From: Polaribacter batillariae
GTDB taxonomy: Bacteria; Bacteroidota; Bacteroidia; Flavobacteriales; Flavobacteriaceae
Direction of reading: 5' to 3'
Length of the DNA: 64,000 nt
NCBI RefSeq assembly: GCF_017498485.1
Contig: NZ_CP071795.1
Location: forward strand, 868,001-932,000
Shown piece after piece: positions 29,534 through 39,076 of this stretch (position 1 is the stretch's first letter; each line of letters starts with the position of its first letter). The translations under genes and the position numbers were made by a program. A model generated the notes under the pieces. That model searched no databases. It was not told the origin of the DNA and saw only the letters and a program-made list of their open reading frames with translations.

Positions 29534-30838
29534 TTACTCAACAGCTCCAAACAGTTTTGGTAAAAACATAGTAATTTCAGGCACATATGTAATTAAAAAT
29601 AGTACAGTAATCATCATTACTAAAAAGGGTAAAATAGGCTTTATTACTTGTGTTATTTCGATTTTTGCAACACCACTTCCCACAAAAAGCAAAGTACCTA
29701 CTGGTGGTGTACATAGTCCTATACAAAGGTTTAAAACCATAATAACTCCAAAATGTACTGGATGAATACCCATATTAGTAACTATTGGTAAGAAAATAGG
29801 CGTAAAAATTAATACTGCTGGGGTAATATCCATAAAAGTACCTACTAATAATAAAATAATATTTATAATTAATAGAATGATAATAGGGTTGCTAAAGTTA
29901 CCCAACAAATTTTCTGAAATAAGTTCAGGCACATTATTGTATGCAAACAACCATGACAATGCCATCGAAGTGCAAATTAAAAACATAACAATAGAGGTGG
30001 TTTTAGCACTTGATAGAATAATTTCGGGTAGCTTTTTAAAACTTAATTGTTTGTAATAAAAACCTAAAAGCAAGGCATAAACCACAGCAATAACGGCACC
30101 CTCTGTAGCTGTAAAAACACCCATTACAATACCTCCAACAACAATAAAAATCATTAGTAAACTTAAAAATGATCTTGAAAAGTTTTTTATTAATGTTTTT
30201 AATTGAATACGATCTCCTTTAGGAAACTTGTGTTTTACAGAAAAATAACCGGCAACCAACATTAACCCTAACCCCAATAACATTCCTGGAATATAACCTG
30301 CTAAAAAAAGTGCTTCTACAGAAGCTGCACCTCCACTTGCCAAGGCAAATACAATAAGTATATTGCTAGGAGGTATAATAAGCCCAACAGTAGAAGCTGT
30401 AATATTAACAGATGCACTAAAAGGCTTTTTGTATCCTTCTTTATCCATTCGATTACTTAAAATACCGCCAATGGCAGATGCCGAAGCTACTGCCGAACCT
30501 GAAACAGCTCCAAAAAACATTGCAGATAAAATATTTACATATAATAAACCTCCTGGTAAACTGCCCACTAAAGATTTTGAAAAATCAATTAATCGATTGG
30601 CGATACCTCCTCGATTCATAATATCGCCAGCGAGAATAAAAAAAGGGATGGCTAATAAAGCAAAACTATCAAGACCAGTGGTCATCTGTTGCATAATTGT
30701 TGTTACTGAAGGAATTAAAGGAAGGTAAAACAATAAGGTAAGTGTTGTAGCAATACCAACGCTATACGCTACGGGTATTTTTAACAATAATAAAACAAAA
30801 AGTACTACAAAAAGAAAAATAACGCCTGCTAATGCCAT
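29534..30838 (-). CDS. TRAP transporter large permease (DctM type)
   Basis: 434 aa, the full DctM length, with about 12 membrane helices. Family landmarks are PFFILAGDIMNRGGIANRLIDF, AMFFGAVSGSAVASASAIGG, ASTVGLIIPPSNILIVFALASGG and LNLCIGLCTPPVGTLLFVG. It forms the Na+-coupled transport channel of a tripartite ATP-independent periplasmic system with the small permease (2 nt upstream) and the solute-binding protein. It lies downstream of uxuA-uxaC in one transcript, which points to hexuronate as the cargo. Confidence 0.95.
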   Translation of the reverse strand: MALAGVIFLFVVLFVLLLLKIPVAYSVGIATTLTLLFYLPLIPSVTTIMQQMTTGLDSFALLAIPFFILAGDIMNRGGIANRLIDFSKSLVGSLPGGLLYVNILSAMFFGAVSGSAVASASAIGGILSNRMDKEGYKKPFSASVNITASTVGLIIPPSNILIVFALASGGAASVEALFLAGYIPGMLLGLGLMLVAGYFSVKHKFPKGDRIQLKTLIKNFSRSFLSLLMIFIVVGGIVMGVFTATEGAVIAVVYALLLGFYYKQLSFKKLPEIILSSAKTTSIVMFLICTSMALSWLFAYNNVPELISENLLGNFSNPIIILLIINIILLLVGTFMDITPAVLIFTPIFLPIVTNMGIHPVHFGVIMVLNLCIGLCTPPVGTLLFVGSGVAKIEITQVIKPILPFLVMMITVLFLITYVPEITMFLPKLFGAVE

Positions 30839-30840
30839 AA

Positions 30841-31359
30841 CTATAAGTTCGTTTTTAATAAATCGTTATTGGTGCCCAAGTTTTCTTTTCTATTTTTTAT
30901 CAAATGAAAACAATGGTAAATGCTGTAAAAAATAATTAACAGGCCACTTAAAGGAACAACACTATATACATAGCCAATAGGTAAGTTAAGCGCTGGAGAT
31001 ATTTGCCCTAATTTTAAAGTAATATACATAAGATTAATGCCACCAACCACCATAACTACCAAAGCGAAAAGTATAATAGCTAATTCAATAAAAAGACTAA
31101 GGTTTTGTTGGTTTTTAAAACGTAGTTTGTTGTACAAATAATCTATTGCCATTTGCCCTTTATAACCTCTTACATAGGCAGTACCTAAAATAGCGAGCCA
31201 TATTAGTAGGTACCTTGCTAATTCTTCGGTAAAGGCATTTGGTTTTCCTATACTGTATCTAGCGAAAACTTGCCACAAAACATCAATAACCAAAATACTA
31301 AAAATGAATACTAATGCTATTTTTAAGAATTTATTTATAACTAAATATGCTTTTTCCAT
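30841..31359 (-). CDS. TRAP transporter small permease (DctQ type)
   Basis: 172 aa with four membrane helices. The DctQ signature is in the middle: FARYSIGKPNAFTEELARYL, then LLIWLAILGTAYVRGYKGQM. It holds the large permease in the complex. It is 3 nt after the binding-protein stop and 2 nt before the large permease gene. All three TRAP genes are thus tightly coupled. Confidence 0.93.
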   Translation of the reverse strand: MEKAYLVINKFLKIALVFIFSILVIDVLWQVFARYSIGKPNAFTEELARYLLIWLAILGTAYVRGYKGQMAIDYLYNKLRFKNQQNLSLFIELAIILFALVVMVVGGINLMYITLKLGQISPALNLPIGYVYSVVPLSGLLIIFYSIYHCFHLIKNRKENLGTNNDLLKTNL

Positions 31360-31362
31360 CGT

Positions 31363-32331
31363 TTATTTTATTTTTTCGATTGCCTCCACTAAAATTTTCA
31401 TGTCTTTATCTTTCACAAAATCGTTTTTAATTCGTTTTGTTTTAGCTGCAAATAGTTTTTTATTAGGAGTATAAAATTTAACACCCGATTTTTTAAGAAT
31501 TTCCATACTTTCATCTTCGGAAGTTTTCCAAAACTTCTTTTGATTTTGTGCTGATTTTTTTGCCGCTTCAAATACCCATTTCTGCTCTTGATTAGTTAAT
31601 CTTTTTAAAAATTTAGTTCCTATTAAAACCACATCGGGTACATAACTATGGGCGTCTAAACTATAATATTTACAAATCTCAAAATGACGTGAAGTAACAA
31701 AAGACGGCGCGTTGTTTTCTGCTCCATCTACAACACCTTGTTGTAAGGCAGTATAAAGCTCTCCAAAAGACATAGGTGTGGGAGCTCCTCCTAAAGATTC
31801 TACCATGTTTACCGACATTTTATCACTCATTACTCGTATTTTCATACCTTTTAAATCTTCGGGCTTTTTTATAAGTTTACTTTTCGTGTAAAAACTTCGA
31901 CTACCAGCATCATAAAAACATAAACCTCGCAACCAAGATGTTGTACCTTTTTGTAATAATTGTTCTCCAACTTCTCCTTCTAATACTTTAAATAAATGAT
32001 TTTTATCTCTAAACAAATAAGGTATTCCCAAAACACGATATTCAGGAACAAAATTAGACATCGCTGCAGCACTAACCTTAGTCATAGATACACTACCTAT
32101 TTGCAACAATTCTAAGACTTCTCGCTCCGAGCCCAATTGTCCGTTGGCATAGATTTTTAACGTCAGTTTTCCTTCAGAAATTTTTTCTAAATGCGCTTTA
32201 AAAGCTTCGACACCTTTATGTACTGGGTGCGAAATTGGCAGGTTGTGTGCAAAAGTCAATACTTTTACATCGGTTTTTTCTTGACATGAAAAAAACGAAA
32301 ATAATAGTATAATAAAGGCTATTTTATTCAT
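31363..32331 (-). CDS. TRAP transporter solute-binding lipoprotein (DctP type)
   Basis: 322 aa from the ATG at 32331. This start gives MNKIAFIILLFSFFSC, a clean lipobox (Cys16). An ATG 30 codons further upstream would put a non-signal leader in front and run into the uxaC end, so it was not used. DctP-family landmarks are TFAHNLPISHPVHKGVEAF, FRDKNHLFKVLEGEVG and ALQQGVVDGAENNAPSF. It captures the substrate in the periplasm. Its position directly after uxaC makes glucuronate or galacturonate the likely ligand (inference). Confidence 0.92.
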   Translation of the reverse strand: MNKIAFIILLFSFFSCQEKTDVKVLTFAHNLPISHPVHKGVEAFKAHLEKISEGKLTLKIYANGQLGSEREVLELLQIGSVSMTKVSAAAMSNFVPEYRVLGIPYLFRDKNHLFKVLEGEVGEQLLQKGTTSWLRGLCFYDAGSRSFYTKSKLIKKPEDLKGMKIRVMSDKMSVNMVESLGGAPTPMSFGELYTALQQGVVDGAENNAPSFVTSRHFEICKYYSLDAHSYVPDVVLIGTKFLKRLTNQEQKWVFEAAKKSAQNQKKFWKTSEDESMEILKKSGVKFYTPNKKLFAAKTKRIKNDFVKDKDMKILVEAIEKIK

Positions 32332-32344
32332 AAACGTATATTTA

Positions 32345-33760
32345 TTAACTATCAAAATCGAAATATTTTTTTGCATTATTATAGCTAATATCTTGTACCA
32401 TTTTTCCGAAAAAAACAACATCGTTGGGCAACTCGCCTTTCGTTATTATATTTCCTAAAAAGTTGCAAAGAATACGTCTAAAATACTCGTGTCTTGGAAA
32501 CGATAATAAGCTACGACTATCTGTAAGCATTCCAACAAACCGACTTAACAGCCCAATATTTGAAAGTGTGGTTAATTGTTTTTCCATACCGTCTTTTTGA
32601 TCTAAATACCACCAACCAGAACCCCATTGCATTTTACCTGGTATGCCACCCGTATTAAAGTTTCCCATCATAGTAGCAAATACTTCGTTTTGAGATGGAT
32701 TTAAATTATAAGTAATCGTTTTTGCGAGTTTATTTTCATAATCTAAATTTCCAAATAATTTGGCCATTGGTTCTGCAAAATTGTAGTCTCCAATTGAATC
32801 GCAACCAACATCTGCGCCAACCTCTTTCAATAACCTACTATTATTATTTCTTATCGCTCCTAAATGATATTGTTGTACCCATTTTTTTTCGTGATACCTT
32901 CTTCCTAAATGATTAAAAAGACAGCTTTTGTATGTATTTATTTCTTGTGGAGACAGTTCTTTATCTTCAAGTCTTTTTTTGAAAATAGAATTCACTTTTT
33001 CTATTGTATAATCTACAATATGCATAGATGCACCAACCCCGAAATCGGATAAACGGCATCCATTTTCATGAAAAAAATCGATTCGATTATCAATTGAGTT
33101 TAAAAAATCTTCAAAATTTGTAATTGAAAAATCAACTGTTGAAGATAATTTGTTCAAATAATGATGAAAATTATCTTGTTCAATTAAAAATAAATTATCT
33201 GACCGAAATGTTGGAAATACTTTTGTTTTACTATTTGTTTTTGCAATTTGTTGATGGTACCGTAAATCATTCGTAGGATCGTCTGTAGTACAAACGACTT
33301 CAACATTCATATCCGTTAAAAGTTGTTGAGGCGTTTTATTTTGAAGAATTTCATTCGCTGTGTCATAAATTTCTACTGCTGTATTGGGTTGCAAAATTTT
33401 ATCGATATTAAAATACCTCTTTAATTCTAAGTGAGTCCAATGAAACAAAGGGTTTCCAGCGGTATAAGGAACCGTTTCTGCCCATTTTTTAAATTTTACA
33501 CTATCTGAAGCACTGCCAGTTATATATTTTTCATCAATACCATTTGCTCGCATTCCTCTCCATTTATAATGGTCTTCTGCCAACCAGGCTTCATAAAGAT
33601 TTTTAAAAGGAATATTGCTAAAAATACGTTGTGGCGATAAATGATTATGATAATCTATAATAGGCATTGCCTTCGCATAATCGTAATAAAGCTTTTTTGC
33701 AATTGATGTTTCTAGCAAAAAATCTTCCGTAATAAATGTGTTTGTTATTTCAAAATTCAT
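32345..33760 (-). CDS. uxaC: Uronate isomerase
   Basis: 471 aa, the usual UxaC length, amidohydrolase superfamily. [11 protein letters not shown] at 36-46 carries the first metal-site histidines (His38, His40). Other family blocks are [65 protein letters not shown] and [20 protein letters not shown]. It converts D-glucuronate to D-fructuronate (or galacturonate to tagaturonate) in the cytoplasm. The start overlaps the uxuA stop by 4 nt (ATGA). The next genes encode the TRAP uptake system. Confidence 0.96.
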   Translation of the reverse strand: MNFEITNTFITEDFLLETSIAKKLYYDYAKAMPIIDYHNHLSPQRIFSNIPFKNLYEAWLAEDHYKWRGMRANGIDEKYITGSASDSVKFKKWAETVPYTAGNPLFHWTHLELKRYFNIDKILQPNTAVEIYDTANEILQNKTPQQLLTDMNVEVVCTTDDPTNDLRYHQQIAKTNSKTKVFPTFRSDNLFLIEQDNFHHYLNKLSSTVDFSITNFEDFLNSIDNRIDFFHENGCRLSDFGVGASMHIVDYTIEKVNSIFKKRLEDKELSPQEINTYKSCLFNHLGRRYHEKKWVQQYHLGAIRNNNSRLLKEVGADVGCDSIGDYNFAEPMAKLFGNLDYENKLAKTITYNLNPSQNEVFATMMGNFNTGGIPGKMQWGSGWWYLDQKDGMEKQLTTLSNIGLLSRFVGMLTDSRSLLSFPRHEYFRRILCNFLGNIITKGELPNDVVFFGKMVQDISYNNAKKYFDFDS

Positions 33761-34938
33761 AGGTTTAAACTTTTAGAAATTCCAAACTCTAAGCCACGTA
33801 ATTCCGCTAAACCACGTAAACGCCCAATTCCCGAATAACCTGGGTTTGTTTTTTTATGCAAATCATCTAACATTTGGTGTCCATGGTCTGGTCGCATTGG
33901 TATTTGATGGTCTTTATAATTTGCCTCTTTTCTTCGTTTTTCTTCTATTAAAATTTCTTTTACAATTGTGTACATATCCACATCTCCTTCTAAATGATTG
34001 GCTTCGTAAAAATTGCCTTGTGCATCTCGTTTTGTACTTCGAAGATGAATAAAATGAGTACGATCTGCAAAACGTTTGATTATTTTTTCTAAATTATTTT
34101 TTGGAATAACACCTAAAGATCCTGTACAAAATGTAATACCGTTATTACGGCTTGGTACTTGCTGAAAAATATGAGCATAGTCTTCTTCTGTACTTACCAC
34201 TCTTGGAAGGCCAAGTATAGGGTATGGTGGGTCATCTGGATGCATACATAGCAACACCTTATTATCTTCTGCAACGGGAACAATTTCTTTTAAAAAGAGT
34301 ACTAAATTTTCTTTTAATTTTTTTGAATCGATTTCCGAGTAGGTATTCAGTATTTCTTGAAATTGATCTAAAGTATAACCTTCTTCTGCTCCTGGTAAAC
34401 CAGCAATAATATTCTTAACTAATTTTTTCTTTTCTTCTTCTGAAAGGTTTTCAAAATAAACTTTTGCTTCAGCTTTCTGCTCATCAGAATATACATCTTC
34501 TGCACCTGGTCTTTGTAATAGATACAATTCGAAAACAGCAAAAGCGATAACATCAAAACGAAGTGCTTTGGAACCATCTTCAACTTGGTATGCTAAATCG
34601 GTACGTGTCCAATCTAAAACAGGCATAAAATTGTAGCAAACAATATGGATGCCACAACTTGCTAAGTTTTGAATACTTTGCTTGTAGTTTTTTACATATG
34701 TTTTATAATTTCCTGTTCTGGTCTTTATATGCTCGTGTACTGGAATACTTTCTACCACACTCCAACGCAATCCTACACTTTCGATAGTTTTTTTTCTTTT
34801 TTGAATTTCTTCTACCTCCCAAATATCTCCATTTGGAATGTGATGAAGTGCACTCACAATTTCTGTAGCTCCTGCTTGTTTTATATCTTGTAAAGTTACG
34901 GGGTCTTTAGGCCCGTACCAACGCCATGTTTGTACCAT
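33757..34938 (-). CDS. uxuA: Mannonate dehydratase
   Basis: 393 aa, a typical UxuA. The start [20 protein letters not shown] is the conserved N-terminus, followed by [18 protein letters not shown]. Metal-binding and substrate blocks are [38 protein letters not shown] and [12 protein letters not shown]. It dehydrates D-mannonate to 2-keto-3-deoxygluconate. It overlaps uxaC by 4 nt. An 86-nt gap upstream separates it from the SDR gene. That gap holds an ATATTG-N7-CAATAT inverted repeat (34953-34971) that could be an operator. Confidence 0.97.
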   Translation of the reverse strand: MVQTWRWYGPKDPVTLQDIKQAGATEIVSALHHIPNGDIWEVEEIQKRKKTIESVGLRWSVVESIPVHEHIKTRTGNYKTYVKNYKQSIQNLASCGIHIVCYNFMPVLDWTRTDLAYQVEDGSKALRFDVIAFAVFELYLLQRPGAEDVYSDEQKAEAKVYFENLSEEEKKKLVKNIIAGLPGAEEGYTLDQFQEILNTYSEIDSKKLKENLVLFLKEIVPVAEDNKVLLCMHPDDPPYPILGLPRVVSTEEDYAHIFQQVPSRNNGITFCTGSLGVIPKNNLEKIIKRFADRTHFIHLRSTKRDAQGNFYEANHLEGDVDMYTIVKEILIEEKRRKEANYKDHQIPMRPDHGHQMLDDLHKKTNPGYSGIGRLRGLAELRGLEFGISKSLNL

Positions 34939-35024
34939 AATTTTTATTTTATATTGATGTACGCAATATTCTCGTTCTAAAAAAATATTTTAATTCTAGA
35001 TTCTTATAATTTGGGTGTTATTTA

Positions 35025-35852
35025 TTATACACCACTATAAGCACTAAATCCTCCATCTATTGGAATAACTACGCCTGTAACAAAAGATGCGCCTTCGCCA
35101 CAAAGCCATAAAGTTGTTCCTACTAAATCTTCAGGTTCACCAAATTTGCCCATAGGTGTTTGTGCTATGATTTGATTGCCTCTTGGGGTTAATTCTCCAT
35201 TTTCAGTAGTTAATAATGTTCTATTTTGATCCGTTAGGAAAAAACCTGGAGCCAAAGCATTTACCCTAATGCCTACTTTTGCAAAATGTACTGCCAACCA
35301 TTGGGTAAAATTAGATACTGCCGCCTTTGCGCCACTATATGCAGGAATTTTAGTTAATGGTGTAAAAGCATTCATAGATGAAACATTTAAGATACTGCAA
35401 CCTTGTTTTCCCACCATATCTTTAGCAAATACCTGAGTAGGAAGTAACGTTCCTATAAAGTTTAAATCGAATACGAATTTTATACCATCGGCATCTAAGT
35501 CGAAAAAAGTTTTAAAACCTTGAGTATCATTAAGCAAATCTTCTTCTAACAAGTGCGTATTGGAAGTGGTGCCTAAAGGATGATTTCCTCCAGCACCGTT
35601 AATTAAAATGTCACAAGAGCCTAATTGTTTATTAACTATTATTTTAGCTTCTTCTAACGATTTTTTATCCAATACGTTTGAAGCCACTCCTATGGCAATG
35701 CCACCCAATGCATTAATTTCTATTGCTACTTTATCTGCAGCTTCTTTTCTTAAATCAAGAACGGCTATTTTATGGCCTAATTTGGCAAGTGCTTTTGCCA
35801 ATGTGCTACACAACACGCCACCTGCGCCAGTTAATACGATTACTTTACTCAT
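35025..35852 (-). CDS. SDR-family D-mannonate oxidoreductase / fructuronate reductase (probable)
   Basis: 275 aa short-chain dehydrogenase. TGAGGVLC at 8-15 is the dinucleotide-binding turn and NGAGG at 85-89 the NAG motif. Catalytic residues are Ser159, Tyr172 and Lys176 (YSGAK). The insertion around 91-125 (HPLGTTSNTHLLEED) is typical of the mannonate oxidoreductase branch of this family. With uxaC and uxuA next door it supplies the missing step, fructuronate to mannonate. It is unrelated to E. coli UxuB (a long-chain enzyme) but like the B. subtilis type. The start shares one base with the PhoD gene stop (TAATG), so the two are co-translated. Confidence 0.88.
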   Translation of the reverse strand: MSKVIVLTGAGGVLCSTLAKALAKLGHKIAVLDLRKEAADKVAIEINALGGIAIGVASNVLDKKSLEEAKIIVNKQLGSCDILINGAGGNHPLGTTSNTHLLEEDLLNDTQGFKTFFDLDADGIKFVFDLNFIGTLLPTQVFAKDMVGKQGCSILNVSSMNAFTPLTKIPAYSGAKAAVSNFTQWLAVHFAKVGIRVNALAPGFFLTDQNRTLLTTENGELTPRGNQIIAQTPMGKFGEPEDLVGTTLWLCGEGASFVTGVVIPIDGGFSAYSGV

Positions 35853-37366
35853 TATTTTGTTTTATGTTTAGGTTTTATTGAAAAAGAATATGCTTTTTTT
35901 AATGTATATTTTGTTTTATAAATTGTAGATACTTGATAAAAATCTATTTGTGCTTTATTTTTGGTAAATTCCATAATAATAAAACTGTGTTTTATTAAAT
36001 CGAACCATTTTAAATGTGGATTTTTATGTACCAAATCTAAACTATCTTTTTTTCTATCTTCCGTTGTTTTCTTTACTCCTGTGTTTCCTGATGATACGCT
36101 TCCTGGAGCAAATTCATGGGCTATTAATTTTCCACTTTTTTCATCATTTCCATCCAATAATTTATAATGAAAAGCATCGTGTACATTACCTGTTGTAATG
36201 ATGATATTTTTTTCGGGATTTTTTGCTAAAAAATCTAAAAACCGAGCACGGTCTTTTGGGTAACCTGTCCATTGGTCTAACTCTATATATTTGTTGTTTT
36301 CTCCTAAATATCTTCTCGCTACCAAAACTTGATTCCCAATTAAATTCCAAATAGTATTTGTATTTGTTATTGAAGACTCTAACCAATTCAATTGCTTATC
36401 TCCTAATAATGAGGAATAGGCTGCAATAGCATCTAATTCTTTGTTAGAAGATGCTTGTTTTGTTCTACAACAAATACGAGTATCTAACATGTTCAAATTT
36501 AATATATCTGCAAATTGAAATGAACGATAAATAGGTTCGTTTGGGTTTTTATTGATAGGAATCCATTCATCATATGCTTTGGTTGCATTTTCTACACGCT
36601 GGTTCCATTTATCGTTGTTCCAGTTACCTTCTTTATCTCCAATATGCCCATCAACCCCACCTTTCCAAGAATTGTTTGCAAATTCATGATCGTCCCAAAT
36701 ATTAATCATTGGGTACTTTTGATGTAAATTTTGTAGCATAGAATCTTTACGGTGTTGTTTATAACGCAATCTGTAATCGTTTAAACTTACTAAATTATGA
36801 GAAGGTTCGTGTTTTCTTCCTGTTTTTTTTATAATTGGTAAATATGGTTTTTGACCACCACCATCTTCGTAAATATAATCGCCGAGATGTACCACAGCAT
36901 TTAAACCTTCCATTTTACTAATGGCATCATACACGTTAAAAAAACCACCTTCGTATTTACTACAATTTACAATTGCCAATCGAACAGTATCTGTTTTTTT
37001 AGGCAATGTTTGAGTACGACCAACTATTGACGTTTCATTTTTATATTTAAATCTATAAAAATACTTGGTATCTGGAAGTAAATTATCTACCCATATCTTT
37101 ACACAATGGTCATTTTCTAATAGTGCTTTAGTATTTGCTGATTGAATTATATCGTGAAAAAGACTATCTCTAGCAATTTCCCACTTGACTTCTGCTATTT
37201 CTGTGGAATCTTGTACTGAGACGTGCGTCCATAATAATACGCCATCCATTTTAGGGTCTCCTGAGGCAACTCCGTATTGAAATGGATCTATTTTTTCCTT
37301 TTTGTAATTTTCGTCACAAGAAGAAAGTGTAAGTATTATTAGTATAAAATAGAATATATTTTTCAT
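35852..37366 (-). CDS. PhoD-like alkaline phosphatase/phosphodiesterase lipoprotein
   Basis: 504 aa. Lipobox LSSC (Cys17). A fibronectin-like N-terminal part with DPFQYGVASGDPKMDGVLLW precedes a calcineurin-like metallophosphatase core: NCSKYEGG, HLGDYIYEDGGG, INIWDDHEFANNSWKGG, NLIGNQVLVARR and ITTGNVHDAFHYK. It is likely a surface or periplasmic phosphodiesterase or phosphatase releasing phosphate from organic esters. It leads the SDR-uxuA-uxaC-TRAP run. The co-occurrence with a glycerophosphodiesterase fusion at the other end of the run hints at a phosphorylated or glycerol-phosphate-linked uronic substrate, a speculation only. Confidence 0.92.
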   Translation of the reverse strand: MKNIFYFILIILTLSSCDENYKKEKIDPFQYGVASGDPKMDGVLLWTHVSVQDSTEIAEVKWEIARDSLFHDIIQSANTKALLENDHCVKIWVDNLLPDTKYFYRFKYKNETSIVGRTQTLPKKTDTVRLAIVNCSKYEGGFFNVYDAISKMEGLNAVVHLGDYIYEDGGGQKPYLPIIKKTGRKHEPSHNLVSLNDYRLRYKQHRKDSMLQNLHQKYPMINIWDDHEFANNSWKGGVDGHIGDKEGNWNNDKWNQRVENATKAYDEWIPINKNPNEPIYRSFQFADILNLNMLDTRICCRTKQASSNKELDAIAAYSSLLGDKQLNWLESSITNTNTIWNLIGNQVLVARRYLGENNKYIELDQWTGYPKDRARFLDFLAKNPEKNIIITTGNVHDAFHYKLLDGNDEKSGKLIAHEFAPGSVSSGNTGVKKTTEDRKKDSLDLVHKNPHLKWFDLIKHSFIIMEFTKNKAQIDFYQVSTIYKTKYTLKKAYSFSIKPKHKTK

Positions 37367-37438
37367 GATTTTAAATAAATAACAGAATAAGGAAACCTTA
37401 TCTATTTAATAAGCAGACAATTTTATATAATAATTGTT

Positions 37439-37471
37439 TTAAAAAAAACGGGGCTAGTGAAATTAGCCCCG
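37439..37471 (-). terminator. Rho-independent terminator after the third susD
   Basis: Stem CGGGGCTA (37449-37456) pairs with TAGCCCCG (37464-37471), 8 bp, 7-nt loop, followed on the minus strand by eight or more T. It lies 24 nt past the susD stop. This is the strongest terminator in the window and ends the susC-susD transcript of region C before the PhoD gene. Confidence 0.9.
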
Positions 37472-37494
37472 CATTTAAAAACTAACTCAAATAA

Positions 37495-39072
37495 TTAATA
37501 CCCTGGATTTTGTGTCAAATTAGAATTCCTATCTACTTCTACTTTTGGAATTGGGAATAACTCTTGTTTGTTAGGTGTAAATGATCTACCCAAACCTTCA
37601 TTAATACCATTGATTGTTTCGTTTGCAATGCCAAGAGTTATTAGATCGAACCAACGTTTTCCTTCAAAAGCCAATTCTACACGACGTTCGTGTATCACTT
37701 CATCATTAAACGCATCTTTTGATAAACCTGTAGTTACATCTGCTATATTTACACGTTTTCTTAATGCATTTATAGCATTGTATGCATTTGTAGTAGGTCC
37801 ATTTACTTGATTTTCCGCTTCAGCAAAAAGTAATAATACTTCTGCATAACGCATAACAGGAATATCTAACCCACCACGATTTAATTCTACATCGTTGTTT
37901 AGTGTTGTGAATTTTCTAATTGAAAAATCAGTTAACAAGTTACTATTAGAACCCTGACCTTCAAATGGATTAAGGCTTTCTCCATCAGAAAATAAATCAC
38001 CAGGCACCACTAAACTTGCATTTAACCTAGGGTCTCTATTTAAATATGGGGTTGATGCATTATAAATAGATTGTGGATTCGTTATTGACAGACCGTCTGT
38101 TGTGTAAAAATCATTTGCTAAATTTGTATGTGCAGACATGTATAATGTACCTGCTACCACAGAAAAATTAGACTGTATATTTGTACCATTATCTATATCG
38201 AAGTCATATTTTATATAAAACAGCAGTTCGTTATTGTCTTCATTATTTTCGTTAAAAACAGCATTGTAATTTGCCAATCCGTCATTACCATTTCCACTTG
38301 TTACTAGTATTGCTCCAGCACTTTCTGCTGTGTTTTTAGCATTGGTTACAGAGGTTAGTGCATCATTCCAACTCTGATTACCCAGTCGTGCTTCATAAAC
38401 CATAGTTTGCGCATGTAAAGCCAATGCTGCTTGTTTGGTAACTCTACCTGCTACACCGTCTAAAGGTGCTGTACTTAATTGTTGTGCAGCCTCAGAAAGT
38501 TCAGTAAGAATAAATGAAATGACTTCTTCTCTTGTAGCTCTTGAAATTTCAATAGATGTATTGATGCCTAATGGTGTTGTATATAATGGCACGCCTCCAA
38601 ATAGATACACCAATCTTTTATAAGCTAATGCTCTTAAAACTCTCGCTTGAGCTATGATATTATTAAACTTCTCTTGAGATAATGTACCTTTATCTGCACC
38701 TATCATATTAACAAGTAAACTATTTGCTCTTTGGATAACTACATAGGGACCTTGATATGCACTTTCAATTACGTTATTAACTTCGGGCGTAATTGTACCA
38801 TCTCCGAAACTTTCAATATCTCCAACAGAAGAAAAATGTGCTAATCCATTATCTGAAACACCATCTAATAAAATAGGCATTCTACCAAAGATACCATTAG
38901 ATTGTAACGCATCATAGATACCGTTTAATCCAGCTTCAAAATTATCTGGATTAGAAAAGAATAATTCGTCTGATGTAAAATCGGGTGGTGTTGGTTCCAA
39001 ATCTTCTGTACAGCTATGAAACGCTACTAATAATACTAAATAAAATATAATTTTATATGTTTTCATTTTCAT
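37495..39072 (-). CDS. SusD-like outer-membrane glycan-binding lipoprotein (pair 3)
   Basis: 525 aa, RagB/SusD family. Lipobox FHSC (Cys21). Family blocks are AQARVLRALAYKRLVYLFGG, PVMRYAEVLLLFAEAENQV, and the C-terminal HERRVELAFEGKRWFDLITL. It ends in NLTQNPGY, the classic C-terminus. It is 4 nt after its susC. Its substrate is not visible in sequence. The neighbouring uronate module makes a uronic-acid-containing glycan a reasonable guess. Confidence 0.95.
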   Translation of the reverse strand: MKMKTYKIIFYLVLLVAFHSCTEDLEPTPPDFTSDELFFSNPDNFEAGLNGIYDALQSNGIFGRMPILLDGVSDNGLAHFSSVGDIESFGDGTITPEVNNVIESAYQGPYVVIQRANSLLVNMIGADKGTLSQEKFNNIIAQARVLRALAYKRLVYLFGGVPLYTTPLGINTSIEISRATREEVISFILTELSEAAQQLSTAPLDGVAGRVTKQAALALHAQTMVYEARLGNQSWNDALTSVTNAKNTAESAGAILVTSGNGNDGLANYNAVFNENNEDNNELLFYIKYDFDIDNGTNIQSNFSVVAGTLYMSAHTNLANDFYTTDGLSITNPQSIYNASTPYLNRDPRLNASLVVPGDLFSDGESLNPFEGQGSNSNLLTDFSIRKFTTLNNDVELNRGGLDIPVMRYAEVLLLFAEAENQVNGPTTNAYNAINALRKRVNIADVTTGLSKDAFNDEVIHERRVELAFEGKRWFDLITLGIANETINGINEGLGRSFTPNKQELFPIPKVEVDRNSNLTQNPGY

Positions 39073-39076
39073 TTTT

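Noticed and set aside
32332..32421. Upstream ATG for the TRAP binding protein giving a 352-aa product
   Set aside because: It would put 30 unrelated residues before a perfect lipoprotein signal and overlap the end of uxaC.
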